From contig JAOVFP010000001.1 of NCBI GenBank assembly GCA_025738555.1, positions 6,510,001 to 6,574,000 of the forward strand: DNA of 64,000 bases, in the 5' to 3' direction. Positions 49,301-61,821 of the stretch are shown in pieces. The DNA comes from Cyathus striatus. Lineage: Eukaryota; Basidiomycota; Agaricomycetes; Agaricales; Nidulariaceae. The notes beneath the pieces were generated by a model. It was given only the letters and a program-made list of their open reading frames with translations, was not told the DNA's origin and searched no databases. The first letter of the stretch is position 1. Each line of letters opens with the position of its first letter. Both the position numbers and the translations under genes were made by a program.

Positions 49301-50810
49301 GAGTCACGAGTGATACCAGAGGTACCTTCGAAGGGAATTCTACTGCGCCTCTGCTGTACAACACGCCCTAAATGAATAGCGAAAACGTGAGATGTACAGG
49401 TGAGTTTGTAGCTCGTGTAGGTAGCGTGGAGGGTGACCATCGAGAAAGGTGCCCCTATGGTAACATGAACACGAGCAGGAGTGCACTGCCATGTACATTA
49501 TCGTACTCGAGGCATCAGCGACTACCCCCACGCTAGCAAGATGAAACGAGACACGGTAGGAGTGTAGTCCTCCCTTAGTACAACACGTCCTGAAAGGACA
49601 TCGCGTACTCTAGTAGCAGAAACGTGAGAGAGTATCATGAGGGTTGGTTAATATGGGCGACAATGAGAATGCAAAGGGTGACCATCGAAGAAGGTACCCC
49701 AATAGTACCACCAGCAGGAATGCATCTGGAGGTTGACTCATACTCTACATCAACGAGCATCGCCAGCGCAGCCATATAGAACCCAATCGTCCTCTCTGCA
49801 GTACAACACCCCTTGCAAGAGCATGACGTACTCGAACAGCGAAACCGTGAGAGGCACCGTGAAGGTTCACGACCGCGTAGGTACCGTGGGCACAGACGAA
49901 AACCAGGGGGGTGACTATCGGAGGAGGTACCCCAACAGTGCACGAGAGAATGTGAGATGCAGTAGAGTGAGGTACCTCAGCGGTATCACCGGCGGTAGAG
50001 ATACCAGCTACCCGCGAGATACTACACGTATAGTATAGTACCCAGCACAACGATATGAACCTAGCCCCCGCCTCTGCTACACCACGCCATGACAGGGCAA
50101 CGAGTTCGAACACCGAAAAACATGATACGTTAGGCACCGTGCACGGTAGTCATAGACGAGAACCACAGGCACAATCATCGAACGAGGTACACCATTCTCT
50201 CGTTCATGGTCCCCCGAAGCTGAGTCATACGACACAACGACGAGCAGCGCGATAGCGCAGCGAAACGCGGTATGATAACAGCACCGAGTTCGAAAGCGCA
50301 GAGTCAGATAAGCTCCGCAGTGAGACCGGTCGAGGGCGAGTACCCCAGCAGTATCAGCGGGGACGCATCGACAAAACTCGGGTATCCTGCCAACGGCACT
50401 CCAGGCGTATATGATGTCGCAATAAGACGCCAAAGACCACCTAATCACCGTACGAATCACGTCAATGCATTCTAATCACCAACGGAATCACGCAAGTGAA
50501 TATACGCCACCCACGTCCCGTCCCGACCGACGCCAGCGGAGGTGTGCTGGGAGTTCAACGCCTCATCATGGTTGAAGCCGTACACGACACGCAGAGAGAC
50601 CAAAGGAAAGAAAGAAAAAAGAAGAACAAGGAAGAACGAGGAAAGAAGAAAGAAAGTAGAAAGTCAACTCACCCACTTATCCGTCTTCCCCTGCCCTCTC
50701 ATATTCACCTCCGTAGCTCGCGATTCATACACGACGCCATAAGTCTTAGTAAAGAAATGGAACGATATCTGGTCAGCCTTGCCCAGCTCGGTGATATCGC
50801 CTGAGCTCAT
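46357..50810 (-). CDS. ATG13: Autophagy-related protein 13
   Basis: Regulatory subunit of the Atg1 kinase complex that starts autophagosome formation. Five exons fit exactly: 50810-50673, 48978-48196, 48121-47929, 47873-47104 and 47055-46357, giving 860 residues with all phases consistent. Exon 1 is MSSGDITELGKADQISFHFF, then TKTYGVVYESRAT (HORMA start), ending GKTDKW. Exon 2 continues FSLETTESN, ETYRHIS, PPPLEIQVLLSVPDL, EIAKMYKAGIPHFRSLYTAL and RILPCWKLVKKIRRR, typical of the Atg13 HORMA domain. The rest is a long disordered Ser/Pro/Arg-rich region (RFVLPSRTGGWKNDSPS, DDDDISAFVQHIDSRKPL), as in other fungal Atg13. Intron 1 is 1694 nt against 48-74 nt for the others. Shorter open frames starting at 48951 miss the true N-terminus. 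Confidence 0.9.
49150..50290 (-). repeat. Degenerate tandem repeats inside ATG13 intron 1
   Basis: A unit of about 230-270 bp recurs four to five times. One landmark is GTGACCATCG at about 49162, 49432, 49679, 49910 (GTGACTATCG) and 50165 (diverged). The other is TACAACACG..CT followed by GCGAAAACGTGAGA at about 49355, 49577, 49800 and 50078. The units are strongly diverged. No coding pattern is consistent between them. Confidence 0.65.
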
Positions 50811-53676
50811 ATCGAGCTATCCGGATGCAATGCGATGCGTATGCGTATGAGTGGTTCCTTGCAATTGTCCTGGACAATCCTAAAGCCGAACTTGAGTGAT
50901 AATGGAGTACTTGAGAGATTGCCAGAGAATATGATATTTGAATGAGCTTGAACAACGGGTTCGTAATGCAATTTCGTGAATAAGATTGAAGAGATGAAAG
51001 AAGAGCCTGGAGAAATAACAAGAATAAAGTAAACTGTAAGACGTCGAGGATTCCGATTGTGTTCAAGTGAGTTGTCGGTTCGATAAGCAGCCAAATCCAA
51101 AATCTAGTCCTGAATGCTGGTTAATTGGTCTGCATTGTGTTGGGATATGAGTCCTGGTGGTGGTGGTAGGAGAAGAAGGAGGATGGGTGGTCGGGGAGGA
51201 GAGGAGGGAGAGGAAGAGGATAGCGCAAGGCGAGAGCACACCCAGCACGAGGAACCCCGAATTCCCAAAATGGAAATCACTCTTAGCCAACGGAACCAAG
51301 GGGTTAAGGTTGCACAGCCACAGGGTTCGTCGGCCCCATTCAATGCTTGTTTTCTCCTTCGGACTTCAATCCGATCTACTGTACCCTTCATACCATTTGT
51401 GGCTCTCGGGACTTGCGAGCTAATTAATTCAACATACCTAGTATACGGAGGATAATCAGTCTGGTACTTGCTCTTCAACCGACTCGCTAGATCGATAATC
51501 GAAATAAATCAAATGATTCATATCTCTTGATTCTCTTCCTGCCTTCTGGCATATGCCTGGCATTCATCAACCTTACTCTTACAGTAATTAGCCCACACGA
51601 AATTGCTGTTACGGTTCAAAAAGACGCCCTGTACCTTATTATTATCCTGCCTTAGGGTCCTCCGCTCCGTCCTGCTCTGTCTTTGTTCTCTCCGATGGTA
51701 ATAAACGATCGATAACGCTTTCTTTCCTCCGAATCGCGAGGATAGAATCATACATAGAATCAATCTATTCAACAGCATCATAATCCTACGCGCAGCTGAT
51801 ACGCCCACACTCAACGTGTTCGCCGTCTTTGCTCACACAAATTACATTCGTCTCCGTGTTGACTCATCTACGTGGGCGGCTCTCGGTTCTTGCTTGCTCA
51901 GAAGCTCTGCAAGCCCACCGCATACTTACAAACGTGGAGTATAATTCACATGAAATCCACAACCTTTGCAATTCGCACAACTTCTTCGATACAAATGACT
52001 CGTCAATCAGAACTTGCTTATTGTTCTCGACTCTTGCCTGACGGTCTTCACATGTCAATTTCGAGACTAGCGCTCGGACCTAGTGGGCTAGCGTCTAAAG
52101 AAAAAGTTTTTTCTTCTCACTGTCGGACCCACATAATAAACTAAAATACCCTGGTAATGGACACTAGAACACTAAGTATGTCTCCTGCATACTTGTAATG
52201 TACTTCTGGTTCTAAATGCTCACGGGACACCTGTCTATCTCCGTATTCCACGAAAATCCCTCACACTAAAACACCAGCGCCAATCCTCAGCTGACTACCA
52301 ACATGACAACTGCGTACTATCTGCCAGACCGCATATACGTATTACACATATCACTCACACATAAGCCGAAAGTTGTCCTCTATATGTTTCCAGTCAGAAC
52401 TTGAAGATCCTGGAATATGCAGTGTCCTAATAATTCGGCCGAGTAATGTAAGTGCCTACGACTTCTGGAAGCTTACACTGAACCTCCGGATCTTAGAAAA
52501 ATCCCTCGTAATATACACTAGGCGCCAATCGTTGGCCAATCGTCTAATGACACCGACAACTCCACAGACTGCGTAAATAAAATACTGTGCAAGATCCATC
52601 ATATCGTCTGCACAGTATGATCACACCGCCTTTCCTGATCCTCCACGCCCGGCCACAGATTCCAAACGACGCACTTCGGTAATATCTTTTATTTCTACAT
52701 TTTCAACTGGAGACGTGAGTCCGAAGATTCCATTGACGCTCGGAGTTTCGGACACTGATATACATAGTCTACCACTGCACATAAATGATAAACCCCATGG
52801 GACCCACATACTACTCCTATCTGTGCTGTCACAATATCCCCGAATAAGTACACTAGGGCGCTAAGAGATGCAAAAACCCTCATAATGCACTAGGCGCCAC
52901 TGATCCTTCAGATGACTACGTAGAGTCTAGAGTCTAGACTGCTACATAACACAAAGCTGCGCACCTTCACTATCGGCTTGGCACACCGACACCGATGATA
53001 CACGTTCCACATATCTATATCTCGTTGAGTATGCATCCAGCCAATTTATCTCCACTGTATCTTTGAATAATTTACTAGGCGCACATACGAGCTGATTGCG
53101 CCAGTAGAAACTGCGCAATATCTGTCAGTTCACTTACTCTGCGTAATGCCAGGGCCATAGAGATAGGAGATAGGTAGGTCGTCAGTATCGATGGCTTCGA
53201 AGTTCGAACTCAAAAGATAAGTCTCCATAGATACCATGACAGGCTGACATCTACGTGGAGAGTCGGAACGAAAGCGGTGAGATAGCAAAAACACCTCATT
53301 ATTGTCAGCATTCTTTCACGATTACGAAAAATCGAATTCTACAACTGCATGATATATGGATAGGGGCCAATGTATGCAAGATTATCATGTTCTGACTCAC
53401 ACGACTACTGATGTTTATTCTCAGTTTTGATACATACATGTTATGACTAATACTGTGTAGGGATGGACGTATCTAGGGCTGGCTGGAGATATGTCTATGT
53501 CCCGCGCATATGCGTACAGCATCATCGACATCGCTTACGCTTGCATCCCACACGTACCGATATGAACATCAATCTACGAATATCAACAAATGCTAACTGG
53601 TGTATGCGCCTAGTACTGTCATCTAAGAGTCAACTAACATAAGTGCAACCATGTAAATATTACATATCTGGACACG
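50811..53676. other. Spacer between ATG13 and P450 copy 6
   Basis: 2.9 kb. 50811-51500 is the ATG13 upstream region. The minus-strand frames 51104-51478 and 51518-51814 are open but unrecognised. 52250-53110 carries degenerate repeats with CACTAGGCGCC-type landmarks. From 53110 to 53676 I see nothing. Confidence 0.5.
52250..53110. repeat. Degenerate tandem repeats with ACTAGGCGCC landmarks
   Basis: AAAATCCCTC..ACTA(GG)CGCCAATC, followed by a CTGACT/CTAATGACAC..ACAACT block and ACTGCGTA, recurs at about 52253 and 52498 (245 bp apart), with more diverged members at about 52850, 52890 and 53070. No open frame spans it consistently. Function unknown. Confidence 0.5.
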
Positions 53677-56185
53677 CTAGTAAACTGGACTCTTTATCAG
53701 ATCTTCAGCTGCTTTATTCCTTGGTTTAAAAACAGCTTTGAATGGGCTTGGACACCTGAGATGAAAGGTGAATAAAACAAACTTGAAGTTGTTACAAGAC
53801 AAGACAGCATATTACTCACGGCAAAAGCGAAGATGAGTATTCACGGCTATGTTCAATAACATGCCCGTTTTCATCGAGAGGTTTAGAAATGTCATAAACC
53901 GCTAATATAGATGCAAGAGCGATCCAGACCGTAGAAAATGCCATGTACCTCCCTGAACAAACCCTGAAATTGTGTATGACTTTAACCGCACGACTCGTAT
54001 TTTTGGACTACTCGACTCACCTACGCCCATACCCCCAAGCAATTTCCAGTCTAGCTTCGGAAACTTCATCGTACTTCATGAAACGTTCCGGAACAAACGA
54101 CTCAGAGTCTGGAAAGACTTTCTCGTCGTGAAGAATTGCCCTGTCAAAAAATAAGAATTGTGATCATGCAATAAAGCATTGAAAGACATACCAAACGTTC
54201 GGTATTAACGTCGATCCGGCTGGAATGAGATATCCGTTAAAAGTGTCGTCAATATTAGAGGAATGTGGAACAGCTGGAATATAGAATATAGTTTAGTTAG
54301 AACATAAATCTAGTATTTGGAGACTTCTACGCACCAAACGGTGTAATGACCTGCCAACGTAAAATTTCCTTCACAATTGCTGTAATGTAAGGTAATGATT
54401 CTTCGTCACGAAATTCAGGGTAATTCCCAGGGAAAACGACTGAATCGATTTCTTGTTGGGCTTTCTTCATTACATCCGGGTGCTCAAGTAACGCTAGGAT
54501 GCAAGAAGCTAGAGTGACTGCCATCTAAAATCAACCCATAAGATTTTGTCTGCATTGCGACGATGAGTACTCGTACCGTATCAGAACCGGCTGTTAAGTT
54601 AGCGTTATTTCAGTTAGCTTCATTCTTGTAGACGATGCTATGTTACCTTGATACATCGTTCCAGCAACCGACTTAACATCTTCCTCTTTTATGTCCTTAT
54701 CCCCCGTACCGAGACTAATGTCGTCGAGACATTTCATTACGAACGACGGATTCATAGTCTCTTTATTCTGAAATGCAAGTATTAACAGTGTAGATACACG
54801 AGAGGCTCAGAATCAATTACTATAGCTTCCTTCGTTACTGCAAAGGGAATATCCACCATGCTTCGGGCTGATTTTCTCCATTCCCTTGCCTTGCGTTTGA
54901 ACTCAGCGCCCGGAAACCAGGAAGGGATATACTTAAGAAACGGAAATATATCCACAAGGAACGCTCCGGGCACACTTGCTTCGAGAAGTGGCTGTCCGCC
55001 TGCTTCTGACAATTCGATGTATGGGTCATTTGATGGCTGTACATCGATTCCATACGTAATGGACACTATAATTTCTCCAGACAACCTAGTAGTATTAAGT
55101 TTAAAGATAGTCAGTACATGATACCGAGCGAAATCAAATATAGTACGCTTACTGTCGTATCGCTTTGACAACGTCATCGGGACTTTCCAACAATCTTGTT
55201 ACGAGTCCACGCGCAGCTTTTGCTTGTTGAGGTCTAAAATCCTTCACAGCCATGACATTGAAATGTTGGTGCATTAATTTTCTGTGAAGCCGCCTTTGTC
55301 CGAAGAGTTATCAAAAATTGAAGGGGTGGATTGTGGTTCGTGCGGTCCTACCATGTATCTCCTATTCGGAACTTGTTAATCTGACTTCGAGGTATTGCTG
55401 ATTATCACATACCGTAATCCATAAATCCGAAACTGAAATCCCAGCCCATGAGCTGTAGAGCAGGCGATTCGCCTGCACTACAAAATTCGGTATTCTTCAA
55501 GTTTTGGTATCGAGATTACGTAACGTTTGAACCCTTTAATATCCGCTTAGCAATTAAGTAATATTCTTTTTCCTCCTTACTATAAATTTGTCGTATCTAC
55601 CTCTTGGCAATTCAGTGAACATTACCCCCCATTACTCGACATCTTAGAACGCCGCAGGAAGAACGGACGTTCGACCGACTCGCATTACATTTCTTTGTTA
55701 AGGTGTCAAGCACACCTTTTCCCTTACAGAGCTCGTTAATCATTGGCATTTTTGGTCTAAATAAATTTAATCATATCTTTCATGATCTAAACGGAATGAA
55801 AACAGTTGTACCTTCCAGAGTATATCGATGATCTATTGTCCAGTAACTCTGAGCTTGCTTCGTACGAATCGAGAATTATTATCGAGGTACCTAGAACGTT
55901 GAGGTAAAGAACATCACTCTCTGTTATGGAACACCTCGTCAAAGAATTGCCTGGAAAATATATGTTGTGATTATAAATACCCAATTCCTTGCACCATTCA
56001 TGATATTTTTTACAGTTTTCTTTCACATCTCCAGTCATATCAAATAAATTTCCGATGATGAAATGCGGCTTGGGTCTTGGTGGAAGCGGTGCTGTTGAAG
56101 CTCGAAATTTGAAAAGTAACGTTTTGATGAGAAATATAACCACAAGAGGAGAAAGAATACCAGCGATGTATCCTTCAAACGACAT
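53677..56185 (-). pseudogene. Cytochrome P450, copy 6 (inverted, broken by a 275-bp insertion)
   Basis: The start at 56185 gives anchor MSFEGYIAGILSPLVVIFLI and the same exon plan as copies 1-5: PLPPRPKPHFIIGN, SSIYSGR, 10-nt microexon 55352-55361, RRLHRKLMHQHF, PGAFLVDIFPFLKYIPSWFP, 14-nt microexon 54577-54590 (AGSDT), [36 protein letters not shown], ending at TAG 53677. It is closest to copy 2. The exon encoding MPMINEL-MGWDF is split by the insertion at 55454-55728, which brings stop codons. Apart from that the frame appears sound, so the gene may have been active until the insertion. Confidence 0.85.
55454..55728 (-). mobile_element. Solo-LTR-like insertion in P450 copy 6
   Basis: A 275-bp insert, minus-strand ends TGTAAGGG and CTCTACA, flanked by the 4-bp duplication GAGC (55450-55453 and 55729-55732) in the middle of a coding exon. 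The TG..CA ends and size fit a Ty3-like solo LTR. Both ends also carry hairpins: GCAGGCGAATCGCCTGC near one end and GGTGT-GCTTG-ACACC near the other. Confidence 0.7.
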
Positions 56186-56615
56186 TGCGGTTTATTGTGC
56201 TAAGATGTGTCATTACGAGTAAAGGTATATATACCTTCTACAGTGCCTCTTTCCGCCTAATTCGTTTCTGAGGATTCAAAGCATGGAACATATACTCGCT
56301 CTCTGTCTTACTCCATACTTCAGCTCCATTTAAATGTGATGATCACCTGGAGAGATGACTTACGTCCATGCTCAGTGGCGTTCATCCTTATTAGAGATGG
56401 AGTGACTTACCCCCTCACTAGTCTCGAATTGCCTCTCCAAGGGAGGAAACAAAATCAACGAACGGTACCACTGCAGCGTAAAGCCTATAAAATTACTGTT
56501 GCTTGCCTAGTATTTCAAGTCTGATGGAGCTGGAAACTATACATAGATTACTCTCTGGAGTTCAATTGGCAGATTGTGGCCCTACGTAAAGAGATGGCTT
56601 AAGATCACTGGCCTT
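56186..56615. other. Promoter of P450 copy 6 and flank of the transposon
   Basis: Contains the P450 TATA box (GGTATATATACC, 56223-56234), 37 bp before the start codon at 56185. No other feature is seen. Confidence 0.5.
56223..56234 (-). promoter_or_regulatory. TATA box, P450 copy 6
   Basis: The perfectly palindromic GGTATATATACC at the same distance from the start codon as in the forward copies. Confidence 0.6.
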
Positions 56616-57230
56616 TACAGCTAGATATGAAACGATAGAGAATCCGTTCCTAAAGTCCAGTCGGAGCTTTGTTTGGCTTTGGAGCTCGGCATATACAAAT
56701 AGAAACCGGCATCACTGCCACAGCTAGTGACCCGAATTACTGAACCGTGAACGCGCCCCGAGTCCTGAGTTCCACTGTGGCCAGATTATAGTGTCGTTTG
56801 TGATCAGTCCCAAATCCCAACTCTGCGAGAGCGATGACACTACATTCTACAGCTACTCTGGAATACTACTTTAGTCTCAATATCTTGCCTGTAATGTATG
56901 TCTCAATACAATGTTTTCTGTCTTCTGGAAGTTTGGTCAATTGAGCTTGCCCGGACCACGCATGAGCTCCAAGTCTCTGCTATCCGCCCTGGTACTAGTG
57001 CCCTGCAGCTGACTGTAAATCGCATCCATTACTATATTCTGGCACCACAGGAGAGGCAGTATGACGAGTAGGTGGATCCAGAGGGTGGTATAAGATGGAG
57101 ACACTTGGGATGACTAGGAGGTAAGTAATGTTCTCGCCATGCCACAGGAGATTCGTAACCATTTGCACTTGAATCAGCAACAGCAACATGAAGTTCAGCG
57201 TCGTTTTCCCGTGCTGGCTGGTGGTTTGGA

Positions 57231-58684
57231 ATGCTCCCTACTCATCCTGAATTCGATCCTGCTCAGCCTCCTCCTTTGTACGCTCCCCCAGGCCCTCAGG
57301 CTGCTATACGTGGTGGATTACCTCAAGCCCAGCCTCAGGCCCTTGGTCCTGCAGTAGTGCATCCTCAATATCAAAATGTTGCACCTGATGAACCACCACA
57401 GTATCATGATATCGTTCCAAACCCACCTCCCTTGCCAGTGTTGCCACGTAGACCACCTGCTCAACAGCCAAGAGAAGACAGAGGTATGTTAACTGCACTT
57501 TCCACCTGTAGCATGATCAAGCTTCTAATATTTTTAATAGTAATTGATGTGTCGCATTTTAATGTTTCTATTCCACGAGCTACAGAAGATCCTGATGCTG
57601 TCATACCTCGATCTACTCTACGCCTGGAGACAGGCCTTCCGTTTGATGACTTTTATGATCGTATTTGCGCACACATGGACCTCCAACCAAATGATGCATT
57701 GATTGGATACAAATTTAAATGGGACCGTGTTTGCGATGCACCTCATAGGCTCTCAAGTGCAGAAGAGTATCACACTATGATAGAGATCACAATTGGTAAG
57801 ATTCGTCGTGCCTTGCACCGTGATGTTGTTCTAGAAATACATAATCTTGTAAGTCCTTGTCATTCTTGTTTTACGATTCTTACTTAACATGTTTGCATAC
57901 AAAATCATAGCGAGCAAATGTAAACAGGAGGCGAACCAACAGGCAACCAACCAAGCGCAAACTCGATGAGACTGACCCTGGGTTGGACAACACTGTATCA
58001 TTTGCAGCTCAACTTCGGGAGCTTAAGGAACGACTTACGTGCCAGAAGCACTGTGGTCAGTTTTGTTTTGTTAATCCAGTCTCAAACGACCATTTCCAGC
58101 TCGACATCTATGTTTTAACCTTGTGGGCAAAGAAAATTGTAAGTTAAGCACATTATTTCAGTCAATCACACCTGCTTATAATAATATAGCTACTGAACGA
58201 AGCAACGTTTCACCAACCACCAGCTATGAAAGACTTTGACCATCTTCCAAGGAAGCGATATCGCTCTTCATTGGCTTCATCCTCAAGTGCGGCACCACCG
58301 CCAATTCATATTCACCTTGGAGAGTCAATTCTTTCAGCTCAACATGGCCAATCTCGATCTAATCGAATCATCGATCTTACTGGTAAAAGTGACCCCAAAG
58401 AGGATGAAATTATCATTTATCCTACCATTGGCGATGCACTGCGCGAGTTCCATGAAGATTTTCCTGAGCACAACTTCCCCCAGTACGAGGCACCATTTTT
58501 GAGACATGGATATAAATATGTCGATGATAGCATTGGGCATATTCATTATCGTTATCTCGTTGACATTATTCAGATGGAGGCCCGCGCAGTTAATATTTTC
58601 TTATCCCAAGCCTACAATTTAATTCATCGCGCAAAGAAGGGCAAGGGTAAAGCTATCCCTAATGAAGAGGAAAAGGAGAACTAA
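57231..58684 (+). CDS. Unknown protein carried by the Tc1-type transposon
   Basis: No recognised domain. Exon 1 from 57231 is proline-rich (MLPTHPEFDPAQPPPLYAPP and onward). Exon 2 has TLRLETGLPFDDFYDRICAH and GYKFKWDRVCDAPHRLSSAE. Exon 3 has RRRTNRQPTKRKLDE, then the Cys/His cluster LTCQKHCGQFCF..NDH and LDIYVLTLWAKKI. Exon 4 has the SUMO-interaction-like IIDLTGKSDPKEDE, LREFHEDFPEHNFPQYE and a basic end KKGKGKAIPNEEEKEN. About 410 residues. An upstream frame from 57139 (MPQEIRNHLHLNQQQQHEVQ) would join only with a one-base shift, so the true N-terminus is uncertain. It converges on the transposase gene. It looks like a DNA- or chromatin-associated protein, but this is inference. Confidence 0.65.
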
Positions 58685-58833
58685 CACAGTTACTGCTCAC
58701 CACAAATTGATCAAATATGTTTATAATGTAAAGTAATGTTGATAGATATACGAATTGAACAGCTATTGTGACGTTGTACAGAATAAAAGCAGTCTTGAGA
58801 ATATATACATTACATGTAAGGGCACATGCTAGA

Positions 58834-60006
58834 CTACATTAAATAGCCACAGTGGCGATACCACCCAACTGCCTTCTCAGAGGTCATTGACTCGAACACG
58901 GCCTGCCATAACATCCCATATGGATCACAGTCAGCCGCCCCTTGAAGCTCAGCACGTGTATAGTGACGGCTCTTGCGGATCCAGGCCTTCATTGCAGAGA
59001 AGCCTTCCTCAATGGGGTCGTAGTCAGGTGAGTAAGGGGGTAAATACTCAAGGCGCATTCCACTGCAGATTTGTTAGCATGGGTGAGACACAATATATAG
59101 GCACGCACCGGCCTTCAACCAGTGGCCTAAGGTTGGGGGACTTGTGAATACTTGCGTTATCCATGACAATCACCGAGTTTTTGCCAGGGAATGGGTTCAT
59201 ATTGTCGAGCAACCCATCAACGAAGCCATTGAATAGGGCCGCAGTCCATGAGCATGGGATAACATCGAGGTGCAGGACACCATCGAGTGAGAGAGCGGGA
59301 AGGACAGAGTAGCTGTGGAATGTGCGGCACTTAATGGACTAAATTAAAAGAATTACACACCGTTGTCCTCGTATAAAGAAATCCCTACGCCAGGCACGCC
59401 AGCCAACTGGTGCCCAAGCCCGTTCCCTCTTCGTAGTTGTTCTGTTGACACCTGCTTCATCAACGAACACGAGCTGTTCTGGCCGATAGTTTTCTGCTAT
59501 GCGTATTTGAAATTCGGCACGACGTTCTTCATTGCGTTCAAGAGCAGGTGCAGAGACCTAAGTGAATGATAAGCATAACATTATGAGACAGCCTTACAAA
59601 CATACTTTTTTCCGTGTAAATCCACGCGACTTCAGTGCACGAATAATCGCTGTTTTGGAAACAGATACATCACGCGCTGTGTGTAGTTCCTCTTGCAGCT
59701 CCTCAAGGTAAACATCTGGAGCTCGTTGGATACAGGCTTCAAGAAACTATTCTTAAAGTATCAGCTGGTGTCGAGCAAAGATGAAAAGACCTACAGAAAT
59801 GTCTAATGCATTGAGGCTACGAGGCCGTCCCACAATTAAAGCCTTTCGTTGTACAGTCCCAGTTTGGCGGTACATGCGTCGAAGCCGATACACGGTGCTG
59901 AGGCCGACTTGGTTTGATCTTGCAACAAGTTTTGGTGCAAGGTACTTGCATTGTGTAACGAGCTGCTCCTTCACAGACTTCGGAATGTGTCGGCGGTTTC
60001 CTACCA
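58834..60006 (-). CDS. Tc1/mariner-like DD34E transposase
   Basis: Cut-and-paste DDE transposase. The start at 60006 gives MVGNRRHIPKSVKEQLVTQC and a helix-turn-helix region (GLSTVYRLRRMYRQTG, GRPRSLNALDIS). After introns come RAPDVYLEELQEELH and ALKSRGFTRKK. The catalytic core has LVFVDEAGVNRTTTKRERAW (first Asp), YSVLPALSLDGVLHLDVIP, VIVMDNASIHKSPNLRPLV (second Asp) and RLEYLPPYSPDYDPIEEGFS (Glu). Spacing between the second Asp and the Glu is 34 residues when the intron near 59050-59105 is spliced. About 330 residues over five exons, with all triad residues present, so it may be active. It ends at 58834. Confidence 0.85.
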
Positions 60007-60134
60007 TGACAGTTAGAAGAAATATGTAGGTGGGGATGAGGGGGATGAGAGAGGAGTACTTACAGCGCTGTCTGAGGTTAGCAGGGCCTAGCTAGGGATG
60101 TCGTTGACGTTGAACATTGAATGTTGACAAAATA

Positions 60135-61821
60135 CATCAGCAAACGCAGATTTTTTCCCATAGCCAGACATAGCACATCAGCTAATCCCATAGCAGCCTG
60201 TAGCAAACTAAAATTATGTAACTATTCCGACAGCATGCCATAGCAATCACTAGCAGACACACTTCATTATATAGTACTGTGTAGCAAAGTTATGAGCCTA
60301 GCTACCATTTCATAGTTTTTGGACTTTTTGTATAGTTCTTTTGGTATATGGTGAGCTAAATGGCATCTTATAGCCCAATTTAAACGGTGGAAGTCCTACA
60401 CAGTAATGAATTTCAATTTGACTCCAATTTCTTGAGAACTCATGAATTACTTTTTTGAGTCGTCAGAACAAGTGCTCATGTGAACCATGGCCAACCCATC
60501 GGCTCATCATCGTGATATTAATATAAGTACGTCAATGTGAAGTCCTGGTTAATGTTCGTCGGCACCAAGCTTCAAGTTTTGAACGTCAACATCAACCACC
60601 AACTTACCACCAAGAGCTTCATAGTCCACTTCTCTCTCATATCGTTCTTTCTTTTTCTGCTACCAGGGTCTATGTCTGTCAGGACTCAGCACTATGTGAG
60701 CGTCATTTTTATTCTCTTTCCTCTTTTACTAAAAGCACATAGGTATAGCTACCATGGCACATAAACTCTGACAACGCCACGTCACTTCACAAGCTTGGAT
60801 AAATGCTCATCCCCATCTCACCCGGGACCCCACTCGAGAGTAAAAGACCGTAACACTGTTTGGAATGCGACGATTGCGGCTGTGGGTATTATGAGCTGGC
60901 AGGGAATTAGTAGAAATATGATCAAGTCTTGCACGAAGGCGAGTCAACGTGACAATATGTGCATTCAAACGTGCAGGACAGGGGCAGTGTCATGGTATGT
61001 GTCCCCTTCCTTTTTGTCTGCTTTCCTCCATTCCTTTGTTTAATCTCCCTTGTATTATTATAATATATTTCGGATTTCCCTTTCTCATTCCCTTTAATCC
61101 TCCAATTCCCTCCCCCCTCCGCTTCCTCTCCTTGCTTTATTCAACCCTTTCCCTCCTCACACTGCTGATGTATCTTACCTCAGGAACCCGTTGTATCCCG
61201 AGGCGCACGCCTCTGGTCTCTCCCCACTCCCCAACCAAAAGCAACGGTATATCAAGCACCACCACTTTTTTACCCCAAACTCAGGCGGCTGTGAGATAGC
61301 TTGTTTCAGATGAGTGAGCGGAATTGTAGCTTCAGTTTTGTTTGAGAGAGGGGGTTGGGGAGTTTGAGATGTGTGGTCATAGTAGTAGGATGTCAAGGTG
61401 AGGTGATATGTCGTGGTGAAGGGTGGTGAGCCGAGGCATGTTGGAAGGTCAGTGATAAAGTAGATGGTCTGAAATGTTAGGTACCGGGGAAATTGTATAT
61501 ATATAATATATTGTTTTAAGTATAATCTGTAATTCGACGTCACAAAATCATAAGCAAGAAGCAATATTATTTTAAATATATATGCTAGCATCTGTATAAT
61601 TACCATAGCAACTTGCTGCATGCTCAGATGGCTCTATAGTGCTCCATAGTGTGCCGCCAGTCATTCCATAGCAACCCATAGCACACAGCACAAGCTACAT
61701 AGATCTCTATAGCATAAGTAGAAGCCTATACAGTTTCTGATAAAGGGGGGTCTTTGTTTTGGCACTATGCTACTATATAATGCTATGTAGAATCGGTTAG
61801 CAGACCCAGACTTTGCTGATG
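60135..61821. mobile_element. Non-autonomous TA-flanked element nested in the Tc1-type transposon
   Basis: A 1687-bp element with inverted ends CATCAGCAAA, flanked by TA (60133-60134 and 61822-61823). It carries about a dozen CATAGC/GCTATG-like motifs clustered within 250 bp of both ends. The interior frames (60537-61621) show no motif. It inserted exactly at the inner edge of the right inverted repeat of the host transposon. Confidence 0.65.

Noticed and set aside
49150..50290. CRISPR-like or coding repeats in the ATG13 intron
   Set aside because: Units are long, diverged and without fixed spacers; the host is a eukaryote; reading frames are not conserved between units.
51063..51814. Minus-strand gene (frames 51104-51478 and 51518-51814)
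   Set aside because: Open and partly protein-like (YPPYTRYVELISSQVPRA), but I could not join exons or recognise a family, and an overlapping plus-strand frame is equally open.
60537..61621. Reading frames inside the nested TA-flanked element
   Set aside because: Short, on both strands, no transposase motif; low-complexity pyrimidine-rich sequence.
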